Positions 36,635-48,849 are shown, counted from the stretch's first letter. The stretch is DNA of 64,000 nt from Hevea brasiliensis (GCF_030052815.1 NC_079503.1:57764735-57828734); one strand, 5' to 3'. The notes: generated from the letters alone by a model not told the origin. A program made the numbers and translations.

Positions 36635-38404
36635 TTTTATCAGAAAATTAACTGCATAAAATAACCAGATTAATTAGTAAATGTATTATGTATTTAACCA
36701 AAATGATTATGGTCTTTTAATCAAATTGGTCCTCCCACTAACTTAGCGAATCCTACACTTCCAAAGTAGAAAACGGAAATCCTAGTTGGATGGATTTCTA
36801 GTGGGTGATTGAATTCTCATAATTCTATTGATCATCCTCAGGTACATCCATTATTGGAATTACAATAAACTATAAGTGAGCAACTCCTTGCCCATCATAT
36901 CTCATGTGAGGTTCAATCCTTTACCTAGCCCCTAATGCTCAAAATCTCAGGTACATCCATTATTGACTTATCTTGCATTAGTTAAGTTGATCCCATTGAG
37001 CCAGTAATTATGCAAATAATTTTAATGTCCTCAGGTACATCCAATATTGGCCACCAAACCATTTACATATTTACAACATCTCATGCTTAACAATTATTCT
37101 TAAGAAAATATCTTAAATTAATTGCATCTCATGCAACTATTTAAAATTTCTTAAAATAATTGTCCCAATGGAGGGCTTATGTTATAATTACTTTAATTAT
37201 AGCATTTCCAACTTAATCATTTGTTTGGAAGATTTTATAGCCACCCTAATTACTATTAAGGTCTCACTTTGCACATTATCCATTTAGCATGCTTATATCA
37301 TATAATTGCATACATTCCCATACATCTCATGCATTCATGGATAAGCAGTAAATATGGTATGATCATGGACTTTCTAAGGGATTCAATTCTGAGCCACCAA
37401 GAATTGAATATGGGCATTCCTAGGTGCATTTCATTCATTCATTTTACAAGAGTTGCTGAAGGAGTACATAATCAACACTTGATATTGAATTCCTCCCACT
37501 GGTCCCACCAATGCTCTTGACCTCCTTGAACTTCTTGCAATCCAATATTACATAGTAATCCTTGGCATACCAAGGCGAATTTACAAGAACTTAAATAAAT
37601 GAAATTACAACCCAAAAATATTACAAACTTAATAATACATGCCCAAAATAAATTAAAATAAATTAATTAATTTACAATCCCAAAGAAACATAAAAGAAAT
37701 AAATCCAATCACATTGGTCTTTTATAGTCCATGATCATCCATCATGCATATCACTATTTAACAATTAAATAAAACATACATACTTAAATTAAATTGAATA
37801 TCTCATATTCAACTTAAAAATCCAGATTTGAATATGATTCAAATAAATTTAAAAATTCAGATTTGAATCTCATTCAAATAAATTTAAAAATTCAGATTTG
37901 AATCACATTCAAACAACTTCAAAAATTCAGATTTGAATCACATTCAAACATTTTTTAAAAAATCAGATTTGAATCACATTCAAATATTTTTTAAAAAATC
38001 AGATCTGAATTTTATTGAATCAATTTGAAAAAATCAGATTTAAATATGATTCAAACAACTTTAAAAATTCAGATTTGAATCACATTCAAACAACTTTTAA
38101 AATTCAGATTTGAATCACATTCAAACAATTTTTAAAATTCTGATTTGAATCATAATTTAATTGTGTGATTAAAACAACTAATTAAACACTTTAATTAGTC
38201 AAAGAATAGGCCTTAGATCATACAACAATTGCAGAATTAAAAGCCAAACCTTGAACCACCCATGGAACCATTGTTGCCGCCACCAATGGTGGCTTCACCA
38301 TGTGTGACGCCACATCTCATGATCCAACCAGCAATGAATCTCTTGATCTCATGATCAAACACACAATTAAATTATATAATCAACAATCTAAATGGCAAAT
38401 ATAG
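36635..38404 (-). other. 5' leader of the copia element
   Basis: About 1.77 kb between primer site and gag with no coding frame. It holds three spaced copies of GGTACATCCATTATTGG (36841, 36950, 37034; the last with one change) and an AT-rich minisatellite (37822-38163). Such long leaders are unusual and may serve RNA packaging or translation control; that is inference. The frame at 37269-37520 is not supported as a gene. Confidence 0.75.
37822..38163. repeat. 35-36 bp hairpin minisatellite, about 10 copies
   Basis: Units start CAGATTTGAATCACATTC at about 37823, 37858, 37893, 37928, 37964, 38000, 38035, 38070, 38105 and 38140 (last partial). Most units hold the inverted repeat TTTGAAT-CAC-ATTCAAA, so each can fold into a small stem-loop. 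Copies differ mostly in the A/T-rich spacer. Confidence 0.88.
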
Positions 38405-38418
38405 TGGCTCTGATACCA
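38405..38418 (-). other. Primer-binding site of the copia element
   Basis: The minus strand reads TGGTATCAGAGCCA, two bases from the 5' LTR; Met-tRNA type. Confidence 0.92.
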
Positions 38419-38420
38419 AT

Positions 38421-40527
38421 TGAAGGAACGGAAGCGTGAAAAACACAAGATTATACCATTGAATTTAAAAGTTTTCACCTAGGGTCACATGCACCATGCA
38501 AGATTTATTTTTATCTATTTGATTTCAATGATAAACAACATATTAAAACTCTTTTAATATGTTTTTGGATCTGTATTTGCCATTTAAGATTTTTAAATTA
38601 ATCAGATTAATTTTAGAACCCTAGATTAAATCAAGAACGATTACACTAACCTCTTGATGTGCTGCAGCGTTTATGCGCATTTGAGATTTGTCTTGAGGAC
38701 ACGGATGTTGTCCCTCTAGCTTGTCCACACCAAGAACACCTATGGCAGCCCTTGAACAGCTTCTAAAGCCTTTTCTATTAATTAGAAATTCAAGTTCTGC
38801 CTTTTAAGAGATTAGAGATGTAAACAGGACACTAGAAACAATTTCTAGTGTTCTTAATTCAAGAGATTGATGGCTAATCTCTTTGAATTGATGAGAGATG
38901 AAGAGAAATAGCTAGAGAGGCTCAAAGTGGTGTGACAATTGAGAGGAGAGGCTGCTGGTTATGTTTTCTTTTCATAACCACACTTAAATAGCTAGGTTAA
39001 CACATTAAACCCTAGCCACATGTCACCTTTTGATTAGCTCTAGGTTTAAGTGACCCAATCACATTGTGCCAAGTGTCAAACCTATATCTAATCTTGATTT
39101 TAATCATCTTACATGATTAAAAAAAAACATTTGGCAAGCTTATGTGTTATGCCATGTGTCACCATCTCATGGTGCCACGTGTCACTGTAATGAAATGACC
39201 AAAATGCCCCTGTGTCTTAATTTTGAGTTCTTAACCCAAAATAATTATTTTCTTCTTCTAATTAATTTATATCAAATATAAATTAATTAATTAATCTCTA
39301 TTAATTAATTTCTCATCAATTAAATTCATATTTAAACACTTTAAACATAAATTTAATTTATACTACACATCCAATAATCTAGATTTGGTTTCAAGTCATG
39401 CTAGGGACTTTGCAATTTAATTGCAAACCAAATCTATTTAATTAATCAATTAAACTCTTTAATTAATTAATTAAATCATATTTAAATAGGTGATAACTTG
39501 TGTATGTGTGTGACTTACTAGGCTCATCACTAATTGGCAATGAGACATGATATCAACTCTTAATATCATCAGAACTCTTTCTTACCATAAATGATTTCTC
39601 TAAATCATTTTATGAACCTCATAGACCATGGTTAACACCTAGCATAGCATGCCATGGCCACCCAATTAGTAATAAGGTTTACCTTAAATGAACCTATAAT
39701 CATATATTACCATGCACTAGAATCTCTCTGTTACAAAATCCCAACTCAAGCTGGAGTCATGGTTTATGTCAAACTCCATTTGCTATGAATATTATGTTCT
39801 CTTTTAATTCCAGTTCTTGATTAAAAGATTTTTATCATCAGAAACTCTTTTATGAATAAATCTATCTGTCTGGCAGAACTTGAAACATCAAGAACAATTA
39901 AATGAACATAGGATTTTAACTCTATTTACTTAGAGGAACAGATTCCTTCTTGATCAACACCTACCTCCATATATAACTAGCAGGAGCCAACACATGCCCA
40001 TATACCCATACATAGTACAAGTATGAAAGCAGTATCAAACTCAAACTACCTATATACAAGATAACTGTGCTATCTCAGGTCTAAAGATTATATACACTGA
40101 TATGATTTATGACAAAACATTGATAAGAGTAAACTCCATGTGCTTGTCATAAGTGTCACTGGTTCGGCCTACTTATCATTTATAAGTGCCTATCAAGTTT
40201 GTTATATGGCATGAGACTCACCATTCTATCTTATTTATATCTCATATAAATAACTTGGGAACAAACATGAATACAATCTTTCTGGATAAGTCATGTCCTT
40301 ATTATGAAGTATCCTCGATTGTGAACCTATTTATGATACTTTGTGCTAGAAATATTGTCACTCATATTCTTAACAACTTAAGAATAATATTTCTAACAAA
40401 ATATCAATGGACCTTTTCTATTACACATAAATATATTATGTAAACGGAAAAGTGGAAATGCCTTTTATTATTAAAAATATGTACAAGATACATACTAAAT
40501 GATATGCTCTAGGGCATACTACTAACA
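38421..40527 (-). mobile_element. 5' LTR of the copia element
   Basis: 2107 bp, same length and termini as the LTR at 30541. It lies next to the primer site, so it is the 5' LTR on the minus strand. The promoter would lie near 40 kb reading leftwards; no TATA box was assigned. The frame at 40186-40443 is not a gene. Confidence 0.95.
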
Positions 40528-40532
40528 AAGAC
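40528..40532. repeat. Target-site duplication AAGAC (right) of the copia element
   Basis: Matches 30536-30540; the A2 RT resumes directly after it. Confidence 0.95.
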
Positions 40533-42061
40533 CAGGGAAGAACATGATGAACATTTGAGGATTGTTCTGCAAACCCTGCGGGAAAAGAAGCTGTATGCTA
40601 AGTTGTCCAAGTGTGACTTTTGGCTTAATGAGATTGCATTTCTTGGACACATAGTGTCAGCTGATGGGATTAGGGTGGATCCCAAGAAGATAGAAGCAGT
40701 GATGGAATGGAAGCCTCCCAGAAACACAACTGAGGTCAGAAGCTTCTTGGGGCTAGCTGGGTATTACAGGAGATTTGTGAAGGGATTTTCCTTAATAGCT
40801 GCTCCAATGACCAAGTTGTTACACAAGAATGTCAGGTTTGACTAGAATGACAAGTGTCAGACCAGTTTTGAGAAGTTGAAGGCTATGTTGTGAGGCACGG
40901 TGTTAACACGGCCAGAGGTCGAGGAAAAGACTTTGTGGTCTACAGTGATGCCTCACATAATGGGTTGGGGTGTGTATTGATGCAAGAGGGGAAGGTGGTC
41001 GCCTATGCTTCCAGGCAGTTAAGGCCACATGAACAGAATTACCCTACCCATGATCTAGAGCTTGCAGCAATTATCTTCGCATTGAAGATATGGAGGCATT
41101 ACTTGTATGGTGAAAAGTGCTACATTTACATAGACCACAAAAGCCTGAAATATTTGCCAACCGGAAGGAGCTCAACCTTGAAGCGAGGCGATGGATTGAG
41201 TTCCTGAAGGATTATGACTGTGTAATCGACTACCATCCTGGGAAGGCAAATGTAGTTGCTGATGCTTTGAGCAGAAAATCCATCACAGCTTTGAGATCAT
41301 TGAATGCCCGTCTATCTTTGATTCGAGATGGAGCTATTTTGGCTGAGTTGCAAGTGAGGCCAAACCTGCTACAGCAGATTTTAGATGGGCAAAAAGTAGA
41401 TGAAAAGTTACTGGCTATTATGAGCAAACTCCCAGAGGGAAAAGCAGCTGACTATGAGGTGAAAGCAGATGGGTGTCTGCACTACAAAGGAAGACTGTGT
41501 GTACCAGATAATGGGGAATTGAAAGCCAGTATTCTAAAAGAGGCACACACCAGTGTATATGCTATGCACCCAGGAAGTACAAAGATGTATCATGATCTGA
41601 AGCTCCAGTATTGGTGGCCTGGTATGAAGAAGGACATAGTTGACTATGTGACCAAATGCTTGACATGTCAGCAAGTCAAAGCAGAACATCAAGTTCCATC
41701 AGGTTTGCTACAGCCTATACGCATACCTGAATGGAAATGGGATCGGGTCACCATGGATTTTGTAAGTGGGCTACCTCTCACCCGGAAGAAACATGATGCA
41801 GCATGGGTGATAGTTGATAGATTGACAAAGTCAGCACACTTTCTGCCAGTTAGGACTGACTACTCACTAGAGAGGTTAGCAGAATTGTATATCAGTGAGA
41901 TAGTTAGACTGCATGGAATTCCACTTTCCATCATATCTGATCGAGACCCAAGGTTTACATCAAGATTTTGGAAGAAGTTGCATGAGTCCTTGGGTACACA
42001 ACTCCACTTCAGCACAGCTTTCCATCCTCAGACGGATGGGCAATCAGAAAGAGTAATCCAG
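40533..42061 (+). pseudogene. pol: RT 3' half, RNase H and integrase core of A2
   Basis: It continues the RT after the copia insertion: [35 protein letters not shown], then a TAG at 40843-40845 in place of TGG. RNase H ([23 protein letters not shown] with Ile for the preceding Thr) lies after a damaged stretch at 40880-40925. From 41117 a 318-codon frame holds [13 protein letters not shown], the HHCC zinc end ([22 protein letters not shown]) and the DDE core ([38 protein letters not shown]) with all three acidic residues. The frame closes at a stop just inside an intron-like insertion. Confidence 0.88.
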
Positions 42062-42136
42062 GTAAACAATTGAAACCAATGAAATTGATACAAATATTGA
42101 ATAGAAATGATAACAATAACATGAAATATATGTCAG
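42062..42136 (+). other. 75-bp GT-AG intron-like insertion in the A2 integrase
   Basis: It begins GTAAAC and ends ATGTCAG, is strongly AT-rich and contains stops. It interrupts the integrase between the Glu motif and the next conserved helix exactly at CCAG/GTCC. The A1 copy and the minus-strand element are continuous at this site. Removing it would restore the reading register. It could be a short spliceosomal intron or a small insertion with a CAGG repeat at its edges. Confidence 0.55.
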
Positions 42137-42887
42137 GTCCTTGAGGATATGCTGAGGAGTTGTGTCATTGAGTTTGAGGGAAGTTGGGATAGATACCTCC
42201 CACTGGCAGAATTTGCATACAACAATAGCTACCAAGCTAGTATCCAAATGGCCCCGTATGAAGCGCTGTATGGGAGAAAATGTAGAACTCCGGTGTCTTT
42301 GGACTGAATTGGCGAACAAGCGGTAGGGCGGACACAGTGAAAGCAGTGAGAGAAGGTAAAATCAATCAAAGCCAACTTAAAGGTTGCCTCGCATGCATGT
42401 AAATCTTATGCCGACCTGAAGAGGAAAGAAATAGAATATGGGGTTGGCGACAAAGTGTTCCTCAAGGTGTCACCATGGAAGAAAGTATTGAGGTTTGGAA
42501 GGAAAGGTAAGTTGAGCCCTAGGTTCATTGGCCCATATGAAGTCATCGAACGTGTGGGTCCAGTGGCCTATAGGCTAGCTTTACCACCAGAGCTGGACAA
42601 GATCCACAATGTGTTCCACGTGTCTATGCTCAGAAGATAAGGCTCAGATCCTTCACATGTCATCTCCAGAGAAGAAATTGAAATACAGCCGGATTTGACA
42701 TACGAAGAAGAACCTCTACGGATCTTGGCTTGGGAAGTGAAAGAGTTGAGAAACAAGCAAATTCCATTGGTGAAAGTGCTTTGGAGGCACCACAACACCA
42801 AGGAGGCAACTTGGGAAAGTGAAGAGTCGATGAGGCAACAGTTCCCTCAACTGTTTGCATCGGTAAATTCGAGGACGAAATTTAAAT
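42137..42887 (+). pseudogene. pol: Integrase C-terminus and chromodomain of A2
   Basis: Resumes with [16 protein letters not shown]. The frame is lost at about 42300-42420, where A1 and A2 differ by many small changes. It then reads [43 protein letters not shown] (GPY/F) and [13 protein letters not shown] to a TAA at 42638. Next comes the chromodomain at about 42695-42860: YEEEPLRILAWEVKELRNKQ, LWRHHNTKEATWESEE. Chromodomains of this type guide integration to heterochromatin (known for chromoviruses), which fits the nested setting. Confidence 0.85.
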
Positions 42888-42899
42888 TAGAGGAAGAGT
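42888..42899 (+). other. Polypurine tract of A2
   Basis: TAGAGGAAGAGT before the LTR start TTGTAACACCC; slightly shorter in its G run than the A1 tract. Confidence 0.75.
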
Positions 42900-45800
42900 T
42901 GTAACACCCTCCCGATAACCACTCCGTACATCCTATTATTCCGGTGATCGGTGTCGGTCAGGACAGCTAGAATGTCCGTAAAATATTTAAACTAAAGTCA
43001 GGAACCATAATTAACTCAAAAATTAATAAGAAAAATTTAGTAAAAATTTTAGAAATAAAATACAACCAAGTTAAGCAGTAGGTGCCCTAGCGATGGGTAA
43101 CTGGAGGAAGTTGCGGTTCTATAACGAGGAGCCCTAGACCCAGGGGAAAAATTATAAAATAATTTTTGGGACTCCAGAGAAGGGTTATTGAGGTTCCCAT
43201 GGCATTATAATGCCAAGAAAATACCTAGAAAAATTTTTCAATCGGTACAGACAATTTTGACCCGTTAAGCCAAACGGAGGGCATTTTGGTCATTTCGCCT
43301 TCAGAGGTGATTTTTGGCCGACTTGTCCAGTTAAGTAAATAATTAATATGACATAAAATATGAAGAAATATTACTAGAAATTAAATTGAAATTGAGTAGT
43401 GATGAAAAGAAAAGAAAAATCAAGAAAAGCTCATTTATAACATCTTGATGATGTCATTTATAAACTATGACCAATCACAATTAATCTACCATTTGACTAA
43501 ACTATTAAAAGACATAAAAGAAGACCAAAATAAGAAAGAAATTGCAGCAGCCACCCTCCCCAAAAGACCAGCCGAAACTCACCTCCATAGCCACCTCCAT
43601 TCAAGCTTTTTCAAGCTTTAGATTTCCATCATTTCCACCATATTTCCCTAACTCCTCTTCATTAAAACTTTACCCCACACCTTAAACAAGCTCTTGGCAG
43701 CCAACAAGAGGAAGGAAATTGAAGTTTGGGGCTTGGAAAAATTCTGCCACTTGAGGTTAGTGCACCTATATCCATTAAGCTCTTTATTTTCATGGTTTGG
43801 GACTTAAAACGTAGTGAGAATTGTGATTTAAATGAACATAAACCTATGTGTTTGAGCTTGTGAATTTTGGCTGCCCTAGCTATGGAATAGGAGGGAGTGT
43901 TTTTATGAGCTTGAAGTGAATTAGAGTTATGTTGGAAGTTTATAAATACAAGAATAATTATTAAAAAGCTAACTAAGACATATTGTATAAAAACATGGAT
44001 TTAAATTAGGGTTTTGTGAGCAAAATGTAAACTTGGTTTAGGAAATTATTAGAGAGCATTTTAATGGTCAATTAGTGACCATTTTAGGTAATTTGACCAA
44101 CAAATGGACTGAAGAATGGGATTCCAAAGTGAGGTTGCAGGCTGCCCTAGGACAGCAGCATAGGGACTGAAATTTCAGTCCACTTGCACTGCCATAACTT
44201 GGGCTGTGTTAGTCCAATTGGTGTTTGGCAAATTGGACATGAAACTAGGCTTATAATGGCACATTTTTTCTGAAGAAACCATGCCCAAAAGACCAAAGCA
44301 AGAGGACCAAAACTTGGCCCCAATCCGGATACCCTGCAACTGGTTCTGCAGAATTTACCAAATGAACAGTAACTGTTCATTTGGCCATAACTCACTGCAG
44401 ATATAGTCAATTGACCTGAAATTTTTACAGAAACAAGTTAAGACATAGAAAAACAACTTTCATGAAGGAACCTATCCCAAATTATGGCCAGAACCTAACC
44501 CAAATGGTAGTGGAAGTTACTGTTCCTGTTACTGTAGATATGGTATTTTCTGCAGAATGGGAATCCGGCCAGCTGTGGTTTGTGGACCATATCTGGAGCT
44601 ACAAAACTCCAAATGGAGTGATTCAAAAAAATAAATTCAACTAGACAAAATAAGGAACAACTTTCATGTTTTACATTTCTTCAAATTCCCACAGTAACAG
44701 TGTCCAATGGAACAGTGAAGTTGACTCACCAAAACTAAAAATTCTGCTTGTGTGGGTTTACACTTTGAAATGGTATTAACACTTAATGCCAACAAGTTTT
44801 AAACACCAAATGTGGTATGTTGGGAGTGCCAAAGTCAATGTACATATTTTCTATCCAAAAGTCAGCATTTTTGTTGACCAATGAGGTGAATAGTAACACC
44901 AAAACATGAAATTCACAAATTGAAGAATTTAAAAGTTTCAAATGCCCTAGTATACCTAACAAGATTGGTTTGGATAGTTTGGCATGCCAATAGGGTTCAG
45001 TTAGCAGTACTGCACATGGCAATATGCCATTCTGTGATTTCATGGCTTTTAGCCATTCTGACTTTGTATTGAGACTTGGCCTTGTGCCTGATATTATTTA
45101 CAGCTTGTTAGTTACATTTACCTGCCGGGAGATGCATATGTGACCGATGGTGTGACGGCCCGAGGTACTAGGTACCCAGTGCCAGTTTACCCGTTATCCA
45201 GTCCAGTCGTCTAGTGTAGGTTACTTGGGGCAACCAAATGAATAAAAGTGAACAACGTTAATGAAATCACGAATGTACCAATACCAAACAAAGAAAGCAT
45301 ACACATTCCATACACATTTATTTTCTTGCTATTTTCTTCTATTATATTATTGCACCACTAAGCATCATTGCTTAGCGCGTTGCTTTTGCCACGCGTAGGT
45401 ACTGGAGATCCCGATCGTGAGCCCAGTAGACCACAGACTGGGTGAGTCCGTCCTGCAGTTCTGCTCAGTGTCCTTGTCACCTCAACTTCTGCAGTGCATT
45501 GGTAGGACACTAGGTGTCATTTTGGCATTCTGTAATTAATTTTGATTTTCTCATATGTATTTGGATCTATGTAATGTATTTTGATGTTTATGTAAATAAT
45601 GAAAGTTATGGTTATAAATGCAAAACTTGAGCATTTATTTATTGTTTGTATATGAGGAATGAATGATTGAAAAATGTTGAGAATTTGATAAATGGAGTTG
45701 AGATGATGGAATATGAATATAGGAAGTGTTTTTCACAGGTTCCGAAGAACTGGTTTCTCCATTTATAGCCGGTATTCTGTCGGATTTTCTTTAAAAATTT

Positions 45801-45968
45801 TCGGAACCTCAAATAAATTATAATTTCAATAATGACTTAAATAAAACATATTTCACAAGCTATAATCAAAATTATTGATGAAAATTTATTAAGGTATAAT
45901 AGAGTATGCCGGTACACCGTGTGACATAGCTTGCTCGGCTACACTGTAGATGGGTAAGGGGTGTCACA
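42900..45968 (+). mobile_element. 3' LTR of A2
   Basis: 3069 bp from TGTAACACCC to GGGTGTCACA. It is clearly more diverged from the two A1 LTRs than they are from each other, so A2 is a separate, older insertion whose 5' LTR has been lost at the 28507 fusion. No primer site follows. It carries a well-paired double hairpin (45358-45395). Frames at 44147-45043 are not genes. Confidence 0.9.
45358..45395 (+). other. Double hairpin of the A2 LTR
   Basis: CTAAGC-ATCATT-GCTTAG (45358-45375), then CGCGTTGC-TTTT-GCCACGCG (45376-45395), seven of eight pairs, followed by TAGGT. Confidence 0.55.
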
Positions 45969-47280
45969 TTTATGCTCACTAAAAGGATTGTGATATTATT
46001 TTATATCTCACTATAGATGCTTGACTAGGTTATTACCCGTCTCTCTCATTTGTTAAGAAGACAATGGAGTTAGTTGTGTTTAGATTACCATGGTACGTGC
46101 ACAGGCTTAGATTCTCCTCTTATTAGAGGTTAGATCTAAGTTTTTTATGTTATGGCCCTTTGGAAGATTCATTATTATGATGTGTACAGTGCATGATGAT
46201 TCGACCTCCCCGACCATAGGGAGTTAGAATCCGATTCGATTTCCCCTACCATAGGGAGTTAGAATCATCCCGAAGATGGCCTTTCCGGATTAGTCTTACA
46301 TAGTTAGTGAGATGAATAATGGTTTTTGAGATAAAGAATGGTTTTCGAGATAAAGAATGGTTATTGAATAGTAAAGAATTTCAATTTCAAATGGGATTTT
46401 TGTATAATTGATATTATTGGAATTAATCTTTATTTCCAATAAATTGTTGGAATTACCTTAAATGGTTAGTTATGATTTGATAAATTGAATTTCGTGATCA
46501 AAGTCATTTTATACAAATGATTTATATTATTGGCAATGAATATTTTGAGTTTTGGAATTTGATGCGTTCCCAGATTTCTAAATTATTGTTGTAATTTTGT
46601 TAAGGTATATTGTACTATGTTTTAAATTATAGTTGTGCACCACTGAGTTCACTACTCAGCGATAGCTTTGTATGCTGTCGCAGGTGAAAAGAGCATAGAG
46701 CAATTGAATAAGCTTATTTGAAGAGACATTCAGATCAGCTCCAGGTATACCCATGTACACAGGTTTTGATGTATGCATGTAATAATATATATGTAAATTA
46801 TTTGAGCAGTTGTATAAAAACTCTTGTAAAATATTTTAGTATGTAATTAAATGTAAAGTATTGTAAATGTAAATTTGAGGTTTCATTTACCTGAATAGTT
46901 TTGTAATATTAATTTTTGAGTCTTGTAATCAATGAAATGTTTCTTTTATGATGAGGTTGGTTTGAAAATGAAATGATTGATTATTGAGATTGAATTGTGA
47001 GATGAAATGAAGTTTCTTGGAGTTGTATTGGAGAAAACATATTGGTAGTGTTTTACTTTTCAGGTTTGAAGAATTATTTTCTCAAAACACAGCCGGAACT
47101 TCGCCGAAATTTTGAAAAAAATTTTAGAATACCAGATTTTAATTGATGATTTAAATTTCACGAAAATTGTTTTAAAATCCCTTGTAGTATATCTAATGGG
47201 TTATCGGTAGGCGAAGTACGGTAATTCATTAGGTGTACTATGGGATCATGTTACATCTTACGGGGGAGTAGGGTGTGACA
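45969..47280 (+). mobile_element. Partial LTR, Tekay/Del subfamily C (3' part)
   Basis: It ends GGGTGTGACA at 47280 and shares with B LTRs the terminal region (GGGATCATGTTACATCTTAC), the hairpin pair at 46643-46681 and their spacing to the end (about 640 bp). The 5' part is missing; it abuts the A2 LTR with TTTATGCTC in between. It contains a repeated ACCATAGGGAGTTAGAATC at about 46213 and 46249. No coding potential was seen. Confidence 0.75.
46643..46681 (+). other. Double hairpin of the C-type LTR
   Basis: CTGAGT-TCACT-ACTCAG (46643-46659), overlapping by one base with GCGATAGC-TTTGTAT-GCTGTCGC (46659-46681). Then AGGTGAAA. Confidence 0.6.
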
Positions 47281-48290
47281 ATCATCCATTCTCAAACCTA
47301 AACCCTAGCTGGCTGAATTTCTATTTGGTCCTCCAAAGATGTTTTCTTTTGATTTTTAAGTTTAGTTCTAGGTTAGTTAAGCTACAAACACAACTAATAA
47401 ACTAAAATTTTCAAATTAAATTACTAACCTCAACTTGGATATTAAATCTTCAATTTCTTTCTTCTTGCTTCTTTAATCTCCTCTTCTAGTTGGTCTAACA
47501 AGTTCTTATGGTTTATTTTGGGGTCAAAGTGGGTTGAAGTGGTTGAAATCAAGCTTGGATGCAAGCTTTCAATGGAGTGACTATAGTGGTTTAAGAGAGT
47601 GGGGTGGCAACTAGGGAAGAAGAAGACTAAAAATGATTTTTTTTTCTTTTTTTTTTGTTATTTTATGTCTCATTTAACAAGAATTGACTTGGTCAATTAT
47701 GTAGGGAAATTAAAATGGATTTTGACATCATGATGATGTCATCCAATAATGTAATAAACTTTTTTTTTTGCATTTATTTTTCTTTAGTTCTTTAATTTAA
47801 TTCTTGATCCCGAAATTTTCTTTTCTCTGATTTTATTGGACAGTTAGGTCAGGAGTCAACTCTAGGGATAAATTGATCAAATTGCCCCTCACCGATTCGA
47901 TCCGGTTTGCAAGTAAATCAATATTTCTTCCGGATCCCTGACCTAATTATTTGACCTGCTTAACAATTCTTTTTCGTGATTTTCTCTTTTCCACTGTGTT
48001 CACAATAGTCCTAAGGACTGCAGCGTCACATTTTATGATTCGAAATTTGAGTTTAAATCGACTTCGCAATCCTTCCCAATAAGGTCACCTATCGCTGTGA
48101 CTCTCGGCTCATTTAACCTCTTATGTTCTGTTTTTCTTATTTATACTTAACTAATTGACAATTACTAATTATTTGTGTTTAGGGCTTATCTAGTTGTCTT
48201 AAGTGTGGTTCTAATCCCCTTAATTATCCGGACCGACACTGGTCACCGGAATAGTGAAATATACCAGGCTATACAAATGGGGGTGTTACA
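47281..48290 (-). mobile_element. Partial LTR, minus strand (5' part), B/C-like
   Basis: It ends GGGTGTTACA on the plus strand, the reversed LTR start, and contains the reversed stretch with TGAGCCGAG, the LTR-internal palindrome TGACATCAT-G-ATGATGTCA at 47723-47741 and CCGGACCGACACTGG. The other end has no LTR terminus. It may be the missing 5' half of the LTR at 13169-14542, displaced by the A and C material, but the intermediate part is absent. Confidence 0.65.
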
Positions 48291-48291
48291 A

Positions 48292-48308
48292 AATTAGAGG
48301 GGAAGAGT
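48292..48308 (+). other. Polypurine tract of the D element
   Basis: AATTAGAGGGGAAGAGT just before TGTAACACCC. It is the last remnant of an internal region of the D element; the minus-strand LTR ends directly upstream. Confidence 0.8.
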
Positions 48309-48849
48309 TGTAACACCCTCACTGTAGCAATTCCGTACATTCTACTGTTCCGGTGACCAGTGTCGGTCTGGACAGCTAAAACGTCTAGAAAAATATTTAG
48401 ACTAGAGTGAGGAGTCATAAATAACTCAAATATTAATAAGAAAAATTTAGGAAAAATTTTAGAAATAAAATACAACCAAGTTAAATGAGTCGGTGCCCTA
48501 GCGATGGGTAACCTAGAGGGAAGTTGCGGTCTTCACAACTAGGAGACCTAAACCCGAGAAAAAATTCATTAAATAATTTTTAGGACTCCAGAGAGAGTCA
48601 TTGAGGTTTCGATGGCATTAGACTACCAAGACAATGCTTAGAAAATTTTTTAGATCAGTACAGATGATTTTAGCTCAATAAGCTAAACGGAGGGCATTTT
48701 GGTCATTTCATCTTCATAGATGATTTTTTACCAACTTATCCAGTTAAATAAATAATTTAAATGACATAAAATGTGAATAAATATTGATAAAAATTGAATT
48801 GAAAATTGGTAGTAAAGAAAAGAAAAGAAAATGAAAGAAAAGTGGAATT

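Larger units (their letters stand above)
30541..40527 (-). mobile_element. Ty1/copia element, Angela-like, 9987 bp, nested in A2 RT
   Basis: Complete insertion with AAGAC duplications, two LTRs of 2107 bp each, polypurine tract, primer site, and gag-PR-IN-RT-RH order on the minus strand. The integrase lies before RT, which defines copia. The LTR starts TGTTAGTAGTATGCCCTAGA on its own strand, resembling the TATGCCCTAGAG start of Angela/BARE-type elements; this lineage call is from recognition only. The two LTRs differ at few positions, so it is young. Confidence 0.93.

Noticed and set aside
37822..38163. CRISPR-like array of regular repeats
   Set aside because: The spacers are not unique; it is an AT-rich plant minisatellite inside a copia leader.
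42062..42136. Treating the 75-bp insertion as base-calling error
   Set aside because: It is a long coherent insertion with clean GT-AG edges, unlike the short CAG/CTG changes elsewhere.
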